Positions 13,201 to 28,200 of a stretch of DNA of 64,000 nt are shown here, in pieces (the first letter of the stretch is position 1; each line of letters starts with the position of its first letter). The translations under genes and the position numbers were made by a program. The notes beneath the pieces were generated by a model, which worked only from the letters and a program-made list of their open reading frames with translations, made no database searches and was not told the origin of the DNA. The DNA is from Branchiostoma floridae (taxonomy: Eukaryota; Chordata; Leptocardii; Amphioxiformes; Branchiostomatidae), in assembly GCF_000003815.2 (NCBI RefSeq), contig NC_049990.1, forward strand, positions 18,729,248 through 18,793,247, read 5' to 3'.

Positions 13201-16200
13201 CTCTCTAACGTGCAGCAATCTAGTAAGCAGCGTTACCGAAACAGCAGTGGTAGAAGTATTTGAGACAATAGCTGGACTTGCTCTGAATGTTAGCTCTTAC
13301 ATTGCTACAGTAGGCATAAAGATTGATTTCACCATCACCATGGCCAAGGGTTCAAACGTGGTTTATGATGTGAACTTTGGCGATGGGAAGTCTACCACGC
13401 TACACCAACCCTTACCACACGACGTGCCACGTCCCATTCATTTTACCTATGCCTACAACAACAGCGGCCTCTTTGATGTTACTGTAATAGCGTCGAACAA
13501 CGTTAGCGCGCTACAAGTTGCCCTGCCTACACCAATCACCGCCCAGTTTGAAATAACAAACCTGACACTAACCAACGACGATCCCATCCCCTATCCACCG
13601 GGTCTGGTCTCCTTTGTAGTGTCCGTACCACCTTCTATCATCGCCCCTACCAACATATCAATGAATATTGAGTTTGGAGATGGATTGAGCGAAATCAGAG
13701 AGGCATTTGGAATAACCACAGAGTATCCAGAGAACATAACGCATCAGTACAGCCAATCAGCTGTTGGTACAGCACAGATCAGCATTGAATGCTTTAATCT
13801 TGTTAGCAAAAAGCGATTCGACGTGAGCATGGTCGTCCAGGAGCGGATTACAGGACTGACAATGTTGGTGAACAAAGATCGTACCCATGTTGGCGGGGAA
13901 GCGACGGTCGACATCAGTGTTGCTACCGGCTCTCATCTTATCTTTGAGGTGGACTTTGGCGATGGTAAAACTCAAGTCAGCAGCTTCAAATCTCGCAAAA
14001 GAGTGGTGATGAAACATACCTACACCGTTGAAGGATATTACATAATCCGTGTCGCCGTTTCAAATTACTTTGGCACCCTTAAGGATAAGGCAGAAATCTC
14101 AGTACAGCATCCTGTGCGTAGTTTGAACGTAACGGTCAACAATCCAGTTCCTCTTCCAGAAGGACAAGCAATCTTCGTAGTCAATATACCAAATAACGTA
14201 TCACTGCCTACGAATGAATCACTACACTGGTCCTTTGGAGATGGCAGCTTGAAAACGACAGAAGGTGCTCTCCAACACACTACACATTTCTTTCATCAGT
14301 ATGCATCTGCTGGTCGCTACTATGCTGAATGTGTGGTATCCAATCTTATTAGCACTATGACACTGAAAACTACGGTCGATATTATAGAAACCATTACAGG
14401 GATACAACTGCAACACGTCACATTGATCAATCCTATGACAACCATTTTTGATGAGGACGACTCCTTTGTATCCTATCAAAGTCTCGAGGAAGATGTATTA
14501 CTTAAAGCAACTATCGCCACAGGTAGTAATACGACTTATGTTTGGGACTTTGGCGATGGTTCTACGGGGTTAGTGACGGTTGCCAACGAGGTATCGCATC
14601 GATACACCAAGCCAGGAGACTATGTTGTAACAGTCACCGCTGAAAACCAAGTTAGCAGTGTGAACACAAATACAACCCTTGCAGTACGACAGGGTATCAT
14701 CCTCGAGTCGTTCGGTAATACTGGCCCAGCCCCATTACCGAATTCAACTGTGTCGCTTGTGCTGAATGTCACTCAGTTCGGAACGGACTCCTGCTATCTC
14801 TTCGACATGGGAGACGAGCGCGTCAGAGTGGTGTACGGGGCAGAGATATGTAAGGAGATCGACTATTTCAAGAAGGACGAAATTGTGACCATTGACAGTA
14901 CGGACACTATCGTCCACGATTACAGCTATAACCAGGATGGTTTCTTTGACGTAAAAGTGACAGCGATGAACCGGGTTTCATTTCAAGAGATGAAGACCAG
15001 GGTAAAGAGCGGTTGGCCATGCATGAGACCTTTTGTCCAGATCATAGGAGAATATCGTGACATCTTATCTCCAAGAGTTGAGACAAAATCATCTAAAATA
15101 CGTCTTGGAAGCAATGTTGAAATAGACTGTAGGACAACGAAGGTAAACATCACATGGGCCATCCACAAGGTTGTTTTGATAGAAGGGGAGGAATTAACAA
15201 ACGAGACTGGTTTCGCCTTACATCCATATCCATTGGAGCTTATTTCAGAAGCTACGGGCACTGAGATCGTCATTCCTCCCTTGACCTTCGATATTGGGCT
15301 GTACAAACTTGATATAACTGTTGCTATGCCTGGGTTTGAAGGCCTGGAGAATGGCGACTCTATGTACCTGTCAGTTGTGAAGTCAAGGCTCGTGGTTGGG
15401 ATCAAGGGAGGCGCCAGTCGTCCCATTGGGTACGGATTGCCGATGGCGTTAAACGCAGACGAACTGTCATATGATCCGGACGAACCCCACAACAAGACAG
15501 GTAAGTCATTTCTGTCTGTGTCTTGATTAATAACTTTAGTAGAGACGTTTAAGGATCTACATGTACGCGTTCTATTCCTTACGCCCCTGTCACATACATC
15601 GTACTGGATTCCATACGTGTTAATAACGCCGCATGTTGTACGTTGAGTACGTCGTGGTCACATACGCCATGCTTAGAATTCAGATACAGTTACGGTTCAG
15701 GTTCAGAAGATTCGGGTTATAGTCCGGTCCTTAACCTGCACCTAATTGTTTTCATGTAAACTCTGTAAGTTTGACTGTAGAAACATGGTAGATATGACTA
15801 TAAACTCTACTCTACTTCGTTCTTGTTATTTTCTTGAACTGGTAAGTGCCAAAACGTACAAACCCCCTGCCGATATAATTTGATCATTTTCTACCCGGTC
15901 CACTGTATTTTCAGGCCCTTTTTTCGGACCAGACTTACAGCAAAAAACGGAGTTGTACCCATCGCTATTAAACACGAACCTTTTTTCTTACAGGGCTTTT
16001 GTTTTCTTGGGTTTGCCGAAAAAGCGATGAGAGTGTCCCAAAAGGCTGTTCAAACAACGCCACTCTGCTCGCAGAAACCAGAAATCGCACCCACAACAGT
16101 AGCGAAGGATGCTTCGGGACAGGATACGTGCTGAAGGGGTTTTCTGATGGCAATTTTACTGCATACAACACCAGCATGTTACGGGTATCTGCCTCTATCA

Positions 16201-19200
16201 TGCTACTACAATTCTTGATCACTTTGTATCTTTTATATGTTATCTGTTATCTTCATTGCCTATAGTCTAAATATCTAAGTTGAATATCAACCCTGTTCTG
16301 CTTGTTTCAAATTCTGATCCCTAAAATTTCGACCAAAATACTAACGTATAACGCTAATCACCTTTATCCTTGTGGTAAAATATGCCCTGTATCTTAAAAC
16401 GGTATTTAGAGATGTAAAATTGACGGACAGTTGTCTCAAATTATATTTTGAAAATAGTTTTTTTGAAACCTTCGCCGGTCGACTTAATCTCTGAATACCC
16501 CATTTTTAGTACAACGGATATACTTTTGTGTTTGCGGATAAAGGTGAACTAAGCATTTCTAACATTCTCCCGAAGGTGAATCTGACGTACATCTTCCGAG
16601 TGGAGATGAGGAAAGATGACCGATGCATGACGTCAGAACAATCCATTCTAATCGTTGAAGGAGATCCACCGGATGTAGAAATAAGGTAGGAAATATTTGT
16701 TATATAAGAATTAGTTGACACATAACTACAACCTGAACAACGAATTGACCATAATGTTTCCTCGCTTAGAAGTAACACATGATATGATATGTTTACATAA
16801 CTCCATTTTTGTAAAAGTGGCATTTTTTTGCCAGAGGAGCCAATAGAGAATCATTCAAAGCGAGGAAACATGACTGTGATACTATGTTATTGAGGGTGCA
16901 TACATCACAATATTTCTCAATAGATAAGTCGTATAGCGGCTGACTTTAAGAAAATTACATAGATATAGCCTTTACATGTTGCAACTCATACAAATATCTT
17001 GTTTGGTCTATATTGATTGCAAAACATCTTACGATCTGGTGTTCGTGTTTATACCCAGGTGTGTTGACGGCTGCTCGTACAAGACGAACCCCTCTGCCCG
17101 TCTGTCTCTGACCGGCAGGTGCTCTTTCTGCAAAACATTCAAAGGCATAGAGTACACATGGACTGTTGCCAAAGTCGACGGTCAAAGACGTCAACCAATA
17201 GCAAAATCACTGATATCTACGTATCAAGGTATGTTGTGATTTTCTTGTCGTTTAGCTTCTAGTGTTTAAAGGCCTTTAAAGTTGTTTGTTATCCACTTTG
17301 TCTTGCGCATGTTGTTTGACAGATGGACCCCACCCCTCTCCTTCCAATGCCCTTTACCACCCCAACCAAAGTCTGGTGCACATTTTTACACCTAGTTGGG
17401 GTGAGGAAAGCCATGTAAAGAGCTTTTCCCAAGGGCACAAGATTGGCAACATTGAACCCAGGACCTCTGGCTTCCGGGTGAAACACTGCCACTGTGCCAT
17501 ACGAGTCCCCACGACATAACTAAAAACGTCTGTATTGTCTATATTATCTGTATTGCTGCAATTCATTATGTAGCAGGATTTGATGTCCAACTCATCACCT
17601 GAGCATCACTAGAAAGTTTATGTCGCCCCCCGCCTCTGTCAGACTAAAGATATATTGTTTTTTGTTTCACACAGCAAACACTGCAAGATCGTCCCTTTTC
17701 ACTATTGAGGGGAAGAGCCTCGAAAGTGGTTTCCACTACAGTGTTCGTCTGACGTTAAAACAGTACGGCTACGCTGCTGGGTTCAGCGAGTACACGTTCA
17801 TCACCAACTGTCCACCAACTGGAGGTCACTGTGATATCACACCGGAATATGGTAATGAACGACAAACACTTGTCATGTTCAGTTAATTGTATACCAGATG
17901 CTGTATTTGTTTGAGGGGGGGGGGGTACCAGATGCAGATGCTGTATTTGTTTGCAGATGCTGTATTTGTTTAAGGGGGATACCAGTTAAGTCACGCTTGG
18001 GATCACATCCTTTGCACTCTAGCGCCACCTAGCAGTGAGTTGGTTGAAATGCACATTTTGTGTAAAAGCCTTGCAGAAAGTACTTTTTCTTTCCAGATCA
18101 TCGAATTTGTAGTCTTTCTCCTACAGCCAATTTTGTCTCCTATTAACCCAAGCTCTGTACCAAAAGCCATTTCAAAATCATTACATATTTCTGCAAATAG
18201 ATATAGACAATGTACTGGGTAAGTGAATAACAAGAGTTCTCTAAATTGCTTTAAAATAACAGAGTTTTATGTCTCTTCAGGATACGCACTGGAGACAGAG
18301 TTCCAAGTCACATGTGCAGGTTGGTGGGATGAGGGTGATTACCTGAACTATGAGGAGGCAAACGCTAACAACTACCAGTCCAGGAAAATGAAGTACAGGT
18401 TCTGGTCCAGGCGGTTGGGCTCAGGGCAACAGTCACTCATCAGGTTCGGAGAAGAACCTTTCACTCCGAAGTTGACGTTTCCTCTCGGACCTGCTGCATA
18501 TAACCACACATCAGAGATCAGTGTGCAGATTGTGGACACACTGGGGGAGTATGCTCAAGTCAATATGACTATACAGGTAACAATTGTTCTTATTAAAAAA
18601 AATGCATTGTGTCAGATTCAATCTACTTTTAGAATTTGTTGCACATGGCGTTTCTAAGGTGCATGTATGCACATATTTAGTTATTCATCGAGATTGCAGA
18701 CAATGCAATACATGGCAGCTTAGCTGATATTGGGTAACATGTACATTCTGTGGATGTATGGTTGATTCACCTTAATCTACAAGCAAACCATACATACACA
18801 ATATGTACATGTATATGTATGGTTTGCTTGCTTGAAGATTAAGGAGAATCAGCATTTACGCTTGTTAAAATGTCTGATGTGAATTGAGAAAAACGTTCTG
18901 CTTCGACCCTAACATCTACGTGTGTTTGTATAATCTAAGGCTACCCAGAACGGTAAAAAGATATTTTGACAACAATTCATGAGTGAGTACTAATTGTTTT
19001 GCTGAAAGACAAGATTTGATGTAATTTGTTCTTTTGTAACTCCCCAGGTCGTTGATTTCCCGGAAATGGACACCGAAAACAAGCTGCTTGAGTTGACCAA
19101 CCCTGACAAGTTGTCTATGCTTGTACTAGGGGGCAAGCAGCAAAACATTGGGCAGATAGGCACAATTGTGGCTGACACTATCAACGTATGTATTTCTGAT

Positions 19201-22200
19201 TTCTTTGTTTGGGTATTCAAATATCGAAAATAAGCATGTCAATAAATAGTTTTTTTGCTAATGCAGATATTCTTTGTGTTGATTTACAGTAACATTTTTG
19301 AAAAACAAAATATAAAAACAAGTACAGCGACGCCTTACTAGAGTCTAACGAATCTGACTTCTTTTCTATTATAGGAGGAGGAATCTAATGGTATAACAGC
19401 CATAAATGACCAAGAAGCTGGAGAAAAGAAGAAACGACATGAACAGGTATTCTTTTGGTCTACAAAATCACGTCAAGTAAAATGTTGCACTTTGTACATG
19501 AAATCATTTGAACTATTGTATACATGTACACTGGTCTAAAAATCATGATATGCATACTATACATCTGACACATTCTCAACGAAGAAATGATCATACACAC
19601 ATGTACATGTACGCCAAAAAGCAGACAAACAACTGGATATGATTTTGGAAACGGTCAGACGTTTCAGACACCATCCGTCAGTGTCACTGATGGAAGATAT
19701 TGGATGGCTGTCTGAAACGTCTTGCAGTTTCCAAAATTATATCTAGTTGCTTGAGTAATTGCTTTTTGGCATATCTTATTTCCTGCATGTCAAACATTCA
19801 TCGACGGATCATACATGTATGTTGACTCACTGTGTCGTAGATGAGGTCCAGTGTGGTATCTGCGCTATACCAGACAGCAGGATCCGTCACCAGTGTGGAG
19901 GCAGTACAACAATCGTGCATCACCATGAAAGCTATCACAGGAAAAGCGTCTGAGGTATCTCCAGACACCCAGGTTTGTTCAACTTCCTGTTTGTGAACTA
20001 GAGGATGTTGTATCCGTGAATAGCACCAGCAGGTCAGTAAGTAACTGAATAAAGAGACTCTTTTACACAGTCTGTGACCTTCCTCATTCACTTTTGGGAG
20101 TACTTGGAATGTTTGCACCGTTTTACTGATAGTTAACGGTTTCGTTGATGTTACATCCCTTTGCATTTGGAATCGCATGGTGAACACACAGTCACATATA
20201 CGTATATATTAGGTATTGATTATATACTTCATTATGTAAATATTTATGTTTTGGACTGTATCTGTAAGCAGGGTCACCTGTAGCTGCAGTTATTTTCTTT
20301 AAGCCTGATATGCATCCAGAGATCACCATGCCGACACTAAGATTGTATAATGTTCCATTTGTGTTCTTTAGGTCACAGCGGCATCGGCTGTAGAGAACAT
20401 GGCGGAGAAATTAAAGTCGGTTGACGTGTCTGATGAAATCTCTGAGAATATTGAGAATACAGCAACAGGTACCAGGCATCGCACATCTAGCATCTCCTTG
20501 TCCATCTTCACACCATAATTCATTCTAAAGTCGGAGTATTTGTTGAATGTGTATTTTTCGTTTTCAGTCACACTATTAGTATTATGTCACATGGTCTGAT
20601 ATTACTGTCTGGTATTTTATGAAACAATAAGATAACATTTTAAAAAGACTTAGTAAACCTCAAGCCATATTTACAAGGCATCTCACAGATTGGAGTACTA
20701 CTCTTAAGTTTAGGATACATGTACAAAATGTTAGCGGTCGTTCTGTAAGAATATAGAAAATGGCATCTGAAAGATACGTATAATCAACGTCATTGAAGTT
20801 TAGATATCTAATAGTATATAATAAGAATGCAATGTAACACTTATTTAAGCAACTGGACAAACCGTCTGAAACGTCTGACCTTAAAATTTATTCAGTTACT
20901 TTGATAACTGTTACGTCTTTGTGTCGTGAAAAATATAGACCATTAAATGTTTTGTTTCAGAACTTGTGTCCAGTCTTAGCAACATTCTGGTCGCCACGGA
21001 CACGACAGTCCAGGAGAAGGTCAAACCTCCCGTAACAGAAGAAGAGCTGGACGTGATGTCATTGAGTCCAGAGGAGGCTGAACAAAGAGAACAGGATCTA
21101 CCAACAGCTCAAAAGTTACAGCAAGAGGATGAAGCCTTGGCAAAAGACACAGTAAGATTGATTAAGGCATATAAAACGTAGTGTTGGCAGAATAATTAAA
21201 TACTAGCTAAGTAGTCCACTGTATTCTGCTGATGCACTACCGGTAGTAAAAGTTATTAAACAAATACAGTTGAACATGTCACTCATAACTCATAACTAGT
21301 GCTCGAAATACTCATTTGCACAATTGCAAGCGCAACCACATTTTGCTTGGCGCAACTTAAGTTTGACCCATGCAGGTGTACAGTGTGCAACCTGAAATTT
21401 TGCAGTTTGAACACCACTTTCCCCCATCTACGTGCATAAGCTTTTGTATGTATTTCTTGACAGGATAAAACATAAATAGTTAAATAGCTAAAAAGGATTT
21501 CGAGCACTACGTAATAGCCGTATGAAAAGTCACTCATATGTTAGTGAAAAGATATATGTCATATGTTAGTATTAAAAAAGATACTGTGATAATACGTTTT
21601 CTTATGTCTCCAGGCAAAACAGGTCTCAACAAAGACGTTTAAAGCTGCAACAGCGATATCAAACTTAGTTCTGAAGACGAAGACCATCGGTTCTCCGGCA
21701 CTGGTCATTGACTCGCCTAAGCTGTCCATGGTGATAGAGCGGTCTGAGCCTTCTGCCCTAGCTGGTAAAGCTGTGACGGCACGGGAAGGATCCTTCAACA
21801 TCCCTCCAGCCATCGCAGCTAAGCTGGGCGAGGGTTCTGGTCCTGTTGATATGAAAGTAAGTTATAATAAGATCACGTAGCTAATGTTAATCAAAAGAAA
21901 TGTATTGCACAAATGTTTTGATACGAACCAGGTAAGAATTGAGTTTCTCAATGTCAAGTTTTGCATATCAAAGTGGGATCGTAGTTAAATCGATATTGAT
22001 TTATATGATTTAGATTGATTATATCATGCATGTACATGCTATGATGTGTTACGGAGGCGATACCAAATTCTCTTTAGAGCGTTAGTTTGATCAAATCTAG
22101 AATTACCTTACTGCCAGCCTGATTGAGTATGGTGATATCGATAAAACGTTAACATCGAATGGGTTTGTATACTTTCTTTAAATGCTATCTTTACTATCGT

Positions 22201-25200
22201 AATGATAATCTATTGATAACAATTATGTTCCATGATGCATCCAGGTTATGTCTTTACCGAACAATCCATTCATATGGGACGAGAGTGCTAGTTCAATAAA
22301 CAGCCCTGTGGTGTCACTGGCTTTCCAAGGCTCAGATGGCAATGAACTAGCCATGGATCATATGGAGGAACCGTTCGAGATAAGGATCAATAACAGTCCA
22401 GAAAAGGTACCATTTACCTTCTTGCTATTGTTTTCATACATTTCAAACTTATTGAGGAAATCCATCATATCTACTTATGGTAAAATAAATAATCCTGAAG
22501 TAAAGTTGAAGGGTACCTTCTTGCACAAATATTGCGTTGGAAATCATAGTTTAACATCGGTTTAGAATATATACATTTTGTTGACTAAGTGAAAGGCAAA
22601 TTGTCTTTCTTAATTTGGTAAGGAGCCAAAAATGTTTAGTTTTGTATATAATATTATTTTGAATTACTTCGAGCAATAGAATATGTTATGACTGCTTATT
22701 TTTAAGTAACCCCCACTATGGAAGTGTGGAAAACTGAAGAATTAATGATGAAATTATGATATACTCCCGACACCACAGGTTCCAATTCCTAAACGATTTG
22801 ACCCACCAGACCCGTCGCAAGAGTCGGAAGAGGAAAACTTTTACTACGATTACGAACCAGAAATCGACATGGACTACGCCTTCCACATAATAGACGTGCC
22901 CAGAAGTGACAACGCTATCAGAGTCATCATTCGTCCAGGAGATCCAAGTAAACGTTTCTTTTTGTTACTGGCCATTTAGTCTATTGCAATATCAGTGTAC
23001 TTTATGCAACATACTTGAACGAGGTAAGGGACTACAGTAATATGTTAAGCATTATGATACGAGGGGCGTTCAATAAGTTATGCCCCTGACTCACTTCCAG
23101 TTGTTTGATCTTAATGAAATTTTGCTTTTGTAATGATTTATATCTCTATGAATTATGTTGCAAAAAACAGCTCTGAACTAATTGAGGTTTCTGATGTACT
23201 GGTGTTTGAACAGAGTCAGGTGTGAAATGGAACAGGTGTGAAATGGAGCCAGTTGAGTGTCGCGCAGTGATCCGGTTTTTGTATTTGAAAGGACGCAAAC
23301 CAAAGAAGACTTTTGATGAAATGAAAGAAACTTATGGTGATGATGCCCCATCATATGACCTTGTAAAACGCTGGCATCGTGAATTTAAACATGGCCGTAC
23401 GAGAAGTCTGTGGGAACAGCTCCCAAACCTGGTCGTCCCTCTTCTGCCATTGATGAGGCATCTGTTGAAGGACCAACCTGGGGTCTTCTATAAAAACGGT
23501 GTCCAGAGCTGCATCAAACGATGGAAGAAATGCATAACTCTGGGTGGTTCCTATATAGAGAACGACTAATAACTGTGCCAAGTTTCATTAATCTCCTGCT
23601 ATGGGAAATGGGTCAGGGGCATTACTTATTGAACGCCCCTCGTATAAATGAACAAATGAACTTTATTGCATGGAAATTGTACACTGTACAACACACCTCA
23701 CCTCACCAGTCTAACTCACTGTACAACTATAATATACAAAGTGGTCGAAGCTGTACTTCTCAATGTTGTATGCCACATTCATAATTTCTGTGAATATTTG
23801 ATTAGTTTAAGTAGGAATATATGATACTTTCCTAGTTTTATTGTATAGACGGATGCCTGTCAGTAACGTCAATTAAATCAGCGCGATTTTGTTGTTTTGT
23901 TTCATACAGAGATGTTGCTGATGGCATATCTGAGAGTGGGAGACTACCCAAGCTCAAGTGAGTTCAACGCAAGTGGGATCATTCCGCGTGAAGTCAACAT
24001 GAACGGGACTTTCACACCGGAGGAACTGGATGAGATACGACACTCGGTCATGGTGCCTGAAGACATGGTATACAGCAACGTCAGCTGGCATCTTGCCATT
24101 CAAGAAATAGGTAAGTCCGTGAAAAAGGGTGGTGCAATCCTAAAACTGTTTTGAGGATGTACTGGTTACAGTTGAGTGGTCAGATCTTTTAGCTCAACTA
24201 ACCGTTGAGTGGTCAGATTCTTTAGCTCTGGCCCCTCCTAAATCACCTTCAACTTCAAGTCGGCAATATAGTTATATTGACAGAAGTGCTCAGTGGTGCA
24301 GTCATGAAGAAATTCATGGGAAACAATAATTAGAAAAGTTTTTAAATTCAAAGGTAATGTGAGTAAAAAGAAGCTCATTGTGATGAAGATTGCCAATGTA
24401 TTATGTCTTTACTTGAAGTGGGATTTAACAACAATCATAATTTGGTGTGTACATTGTGCATTGAGTAAAAAAGCTGTTTTCTATGTAGACCCTGAAAACA
24501 ACAGTTCAATGGGAGCACCGTCGTCCAACTACACTCTTCAGACCCTCATACTTGGATGTAAATTTTGGAGTGAAGCTGAGCAGCGATGGGCGGGTGATGG
24601 CTGTAAGGTAATAAGAACGTTTTAATTCCCTCCCAAGATACAATGATGTAGCCTCTGTCACAGGATTCTGGAGCGGTGGCATTAATATTTTTTTGGGGGG
24701 GGTGGGGGTCTCTATGCTGGTAAATTGGGTATCTGGTGGTGGCAAAACTCTTCATAGGATTCGAGAACACTATCTCATGTTGAACATCGCAAATCAGCAC
24801 TTTCCCCAAAACACTAGCCATTGTTCCATAAGTCTACAAATTTCAAATTCAAACAGAACACAATGACATCAGAATATTAACATAATGGATATTTCATATC
24901 ACAGAATTTCCTAGATACCCAATTTCTTTTAAATCTATCATTTTCAGCGTTATTTGATTTAATTTCTATTTTTGTTATTAATATCAATATTAAGGTTTTA
25001 GATTATCAAATTTTTGCACAACATTCACATCATACGTACAGTTTTAGACCGTTTTCTTCATGATCAGGTACCTGCATGAGCCACTCACTTCAAATTCAAA
25101 CAGCGTCAACTTTTCAGAAACGTAACATTATAAATCTTTTGTTCCAGGTTTCTGACAAGTCCACAGCCAACGTAACAGTTTGCGAATGTACGCATTTAAC

Positions 25201-28200
25201 TTCGTTTGGTTCCGAGCTTTTCACTCCTCCCAACACCATCGACTTCAGTACGGTCTTCAGCAAAAACATCGCCGAGAATGCGTACGTTTTGGGCACCGTC
25301 CTTGCTATCACCGCCGTGTATCTGGTATGCGTATACTTCGCTCGGAAAGGAGATAACAGAGATGTCCAGAAGGTATGCAGATCTTAAATTGTACATTGGA
25401 AATATGGCTATAATAATCATATTGGCATAAGAAAATTAAACAGTCCTTCAACCCAAGAAACTTTAGTCACCAGAGTTTTCCAGTGACTGTCTTGATCTTC
25501 TTCTGCTATCTGACCGAGTGCTGTAGACATGTGACTTCAGCACATGTGACGTCAGCACTGGGTTAAAGGTCATTGAAAGTCGTTACCTTCCCTCTACCCC
25601 CTTCTCGGTTGAGAGAAGTTTTGTCTGCCCTGATGTAGTACTCAGTACCCTATTGTGGTATCATGTTAGCTTCACGTACGTGGTATGAAGTCTATTGTAG
25701 ACGTCAAATTATGGGATATAGAAAGAATAGTCTTGATGCTACCATAAGATACAATTATTTCAAATCAAGCATTTTTAAAAAATTATTTCTAGTGGAGTGT
25801 GTCCCAGCTGTCAGACAACAGACTCATAGATAACCACTTCTATGAGATCACCGTTCAGACAGGCATCGGGAAAACATCCGGTACCAAGTCGGAAGTCTTC
25901 TTCACTCTGTACGGTGAGAACGAGTCCACCAGGACCAGGACGATGAAGGCAAAGGACAAGGTAAACGTATTTTCTGTACTTATCTTACAAAACATGAGCT
26001 ATCTACCAAATAGAAATCATGGCTGCAACATGTTCAAAACATCAAACTGTTCTGCTGCAGTGTCACAGGAAACCGCCAGGAGGCCATTATCGGTTTTACC
26101 CGTCGTTTTGCCGATACCTACGCACATGTACCTCTCTCATACGTCATAAAGATCACAAAGCCCCTTCTAACTTCTAAAGCTTTTCAAGTTATGTTGATGA
26201 TGATGATTACTATTCCAATTTACATAGAAGCAAGCACAAGCCTCTTGGCAAGGGTACGACTTTGCTATTTTGCCTACAGTTATATTGTTGCTACAGAGGT
26301 TTTCACTGTATTTTCTTTTGCATGACTGAGATGCGCTTTTTGAATACTTCAGGAGTTCAGCAGTGGTAGTGTGAATAAGTTTCTCATGGCTGAGCACAAG
26401 CACCTGGGCGCCCTGCAGTCCCTCCGTATCTGGCACAACAACAGCGGGAAGGGCGCAGATGCCAGCTGGTACCTAGACAGGGTACAAGTCCGAGATCTGG
26501 ACACCGGCAAGATGTAGGTCTTTGGTCTGCAGCCATTTCCTGACCCACAGTAACGCTAGGTTTTAACTGTTACAGTAACTGTGTACGTAGTCTTACGTGG
26601 CAAAATTTAAGAATAAACAGCAATATGTAGTCTTTAGGCCTTAAGTAAGAACGAAATCTAGAAGCATACAGTTTCAACTAGATGGTTAGGTCTGAAACCT
26701 TTGTCGTTTATACAGCATAAAATTTCTTATCAAGTTGTTCTTCTTTCTTCATGTGATTGATAATGCCTCTCAATTGGAAGGATATTGAAGCCAAGGAGGT
26801 CACCGCTGTTATACTGTCTTTACTTATTCCTCTCAGGTACTACTTCCTGTGTGACAAATGGCTCGCTGTGAACGAGGATGATAGTGAGGTCTGTCGTACA
26901 CTGCCCGTGGCCACGGAGGAGGACATGAAACAGTTCAACACTGTGTTCTTTTCCACCGTGAGAATTACACGTCTTTATATTGTTGCTTAGACTTGAGCAC
27001 GAGTAAAATCAATTACAGAATGTTGCATCTAGGTTCGAATTTTAAATCCATGTTTGCTTATCAGGCATTAGCAAAGCCAAAGGCAGCCCTGGCTGTATGT
27101 ATTTGTACAGCCGAGCAAATAAATCAAAACCAAATGGCGAACTTGGCGTACCCTTCCGTCGAAAAATTGTAAGGTACTTTCCGTTGTAGATTTTACAATG
27201 ATAACCGGAAAATGAAAGCTAAAATAACATGGGGTGTTCGTGTAATATTTGAAGTACTAGTCTGAGAGCGAGTCAAGACGGACTACGGGGGAGGGGGGGG
27301 GGCGGGTTTGGTCATCTTGAAGTCAACTCAGTTGTTCATGCAAATCTGAACATTCAACTAATGGAGATCTTTCAGTGTCAAAAATATCCGTGCCTTTACC
27401 ATAAAATTTGCCACACATTTTATCTGAAAGTGAACCTGTTGTGATATAAGGCATTACATACTTTTGGGCTTGACAACGTACAGGACAAGTTTTAATGAGG
27501 TCACTTCAATCTCTTTGCAGGTGAAGAGAGACTTCAACGACGGCCACCTGTGGTTCTCTGTGTTCTCCCGTCCGACCAGAAGTAACTTCACCCGAGTTCA
27601 GCGCGTCACGTGCTGCTTGTCTCTGCTCTTCTGCACCATGGTGTCTAACGCCATGTGGTATGCGATTAAAATGGTCTTTCAACGTTAAAAGTGGTACAGT
27701 TTATTCTAACAAGCATATGATGCCAAACAACATACTCGTATTCCCCAAGAAATGTTCATGGATCCTACTGCATCATTGGAGAGGGTAATGGAGTAGCTCA
27801 TCAAGAGGCAAGGAAAATTATTACAATGACAACATAGACTCAACTGGATACCTTACACATGCGCCGAATCCATAGTAATGATGTTGCTTGCCTCTGAGCT
27901 ACCCACAGTGCCACGCGTCCCCCATCATGCAATGGGATCCGTATAAACAAGGAGGTTAGAATAGGAAGGTCTATGAAAATATACTGTGGTTCCCAATGCC
28001 TTTCGTCATCCGCATTTGCTTTCATCATCAATCAGGTCATGTGTGAAAGCTATAGCTACATGCTTGAACATCAGAATTACGTTTTTGCTGTTTTCAATGG
28101 CAAAATTCAACGTGTATAACTGCAGGTATGACACAGAGAAGAAGGTACGGACTGTCCATGCTCTCACCATAGGCCCAATCACCCTCACCTTTCACCAGCT

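Noticed and set aside
23222-23569. Host gene of 115 codons
   Set aside because: It lies within mariner inverted repeats and reads as a broken transposase.
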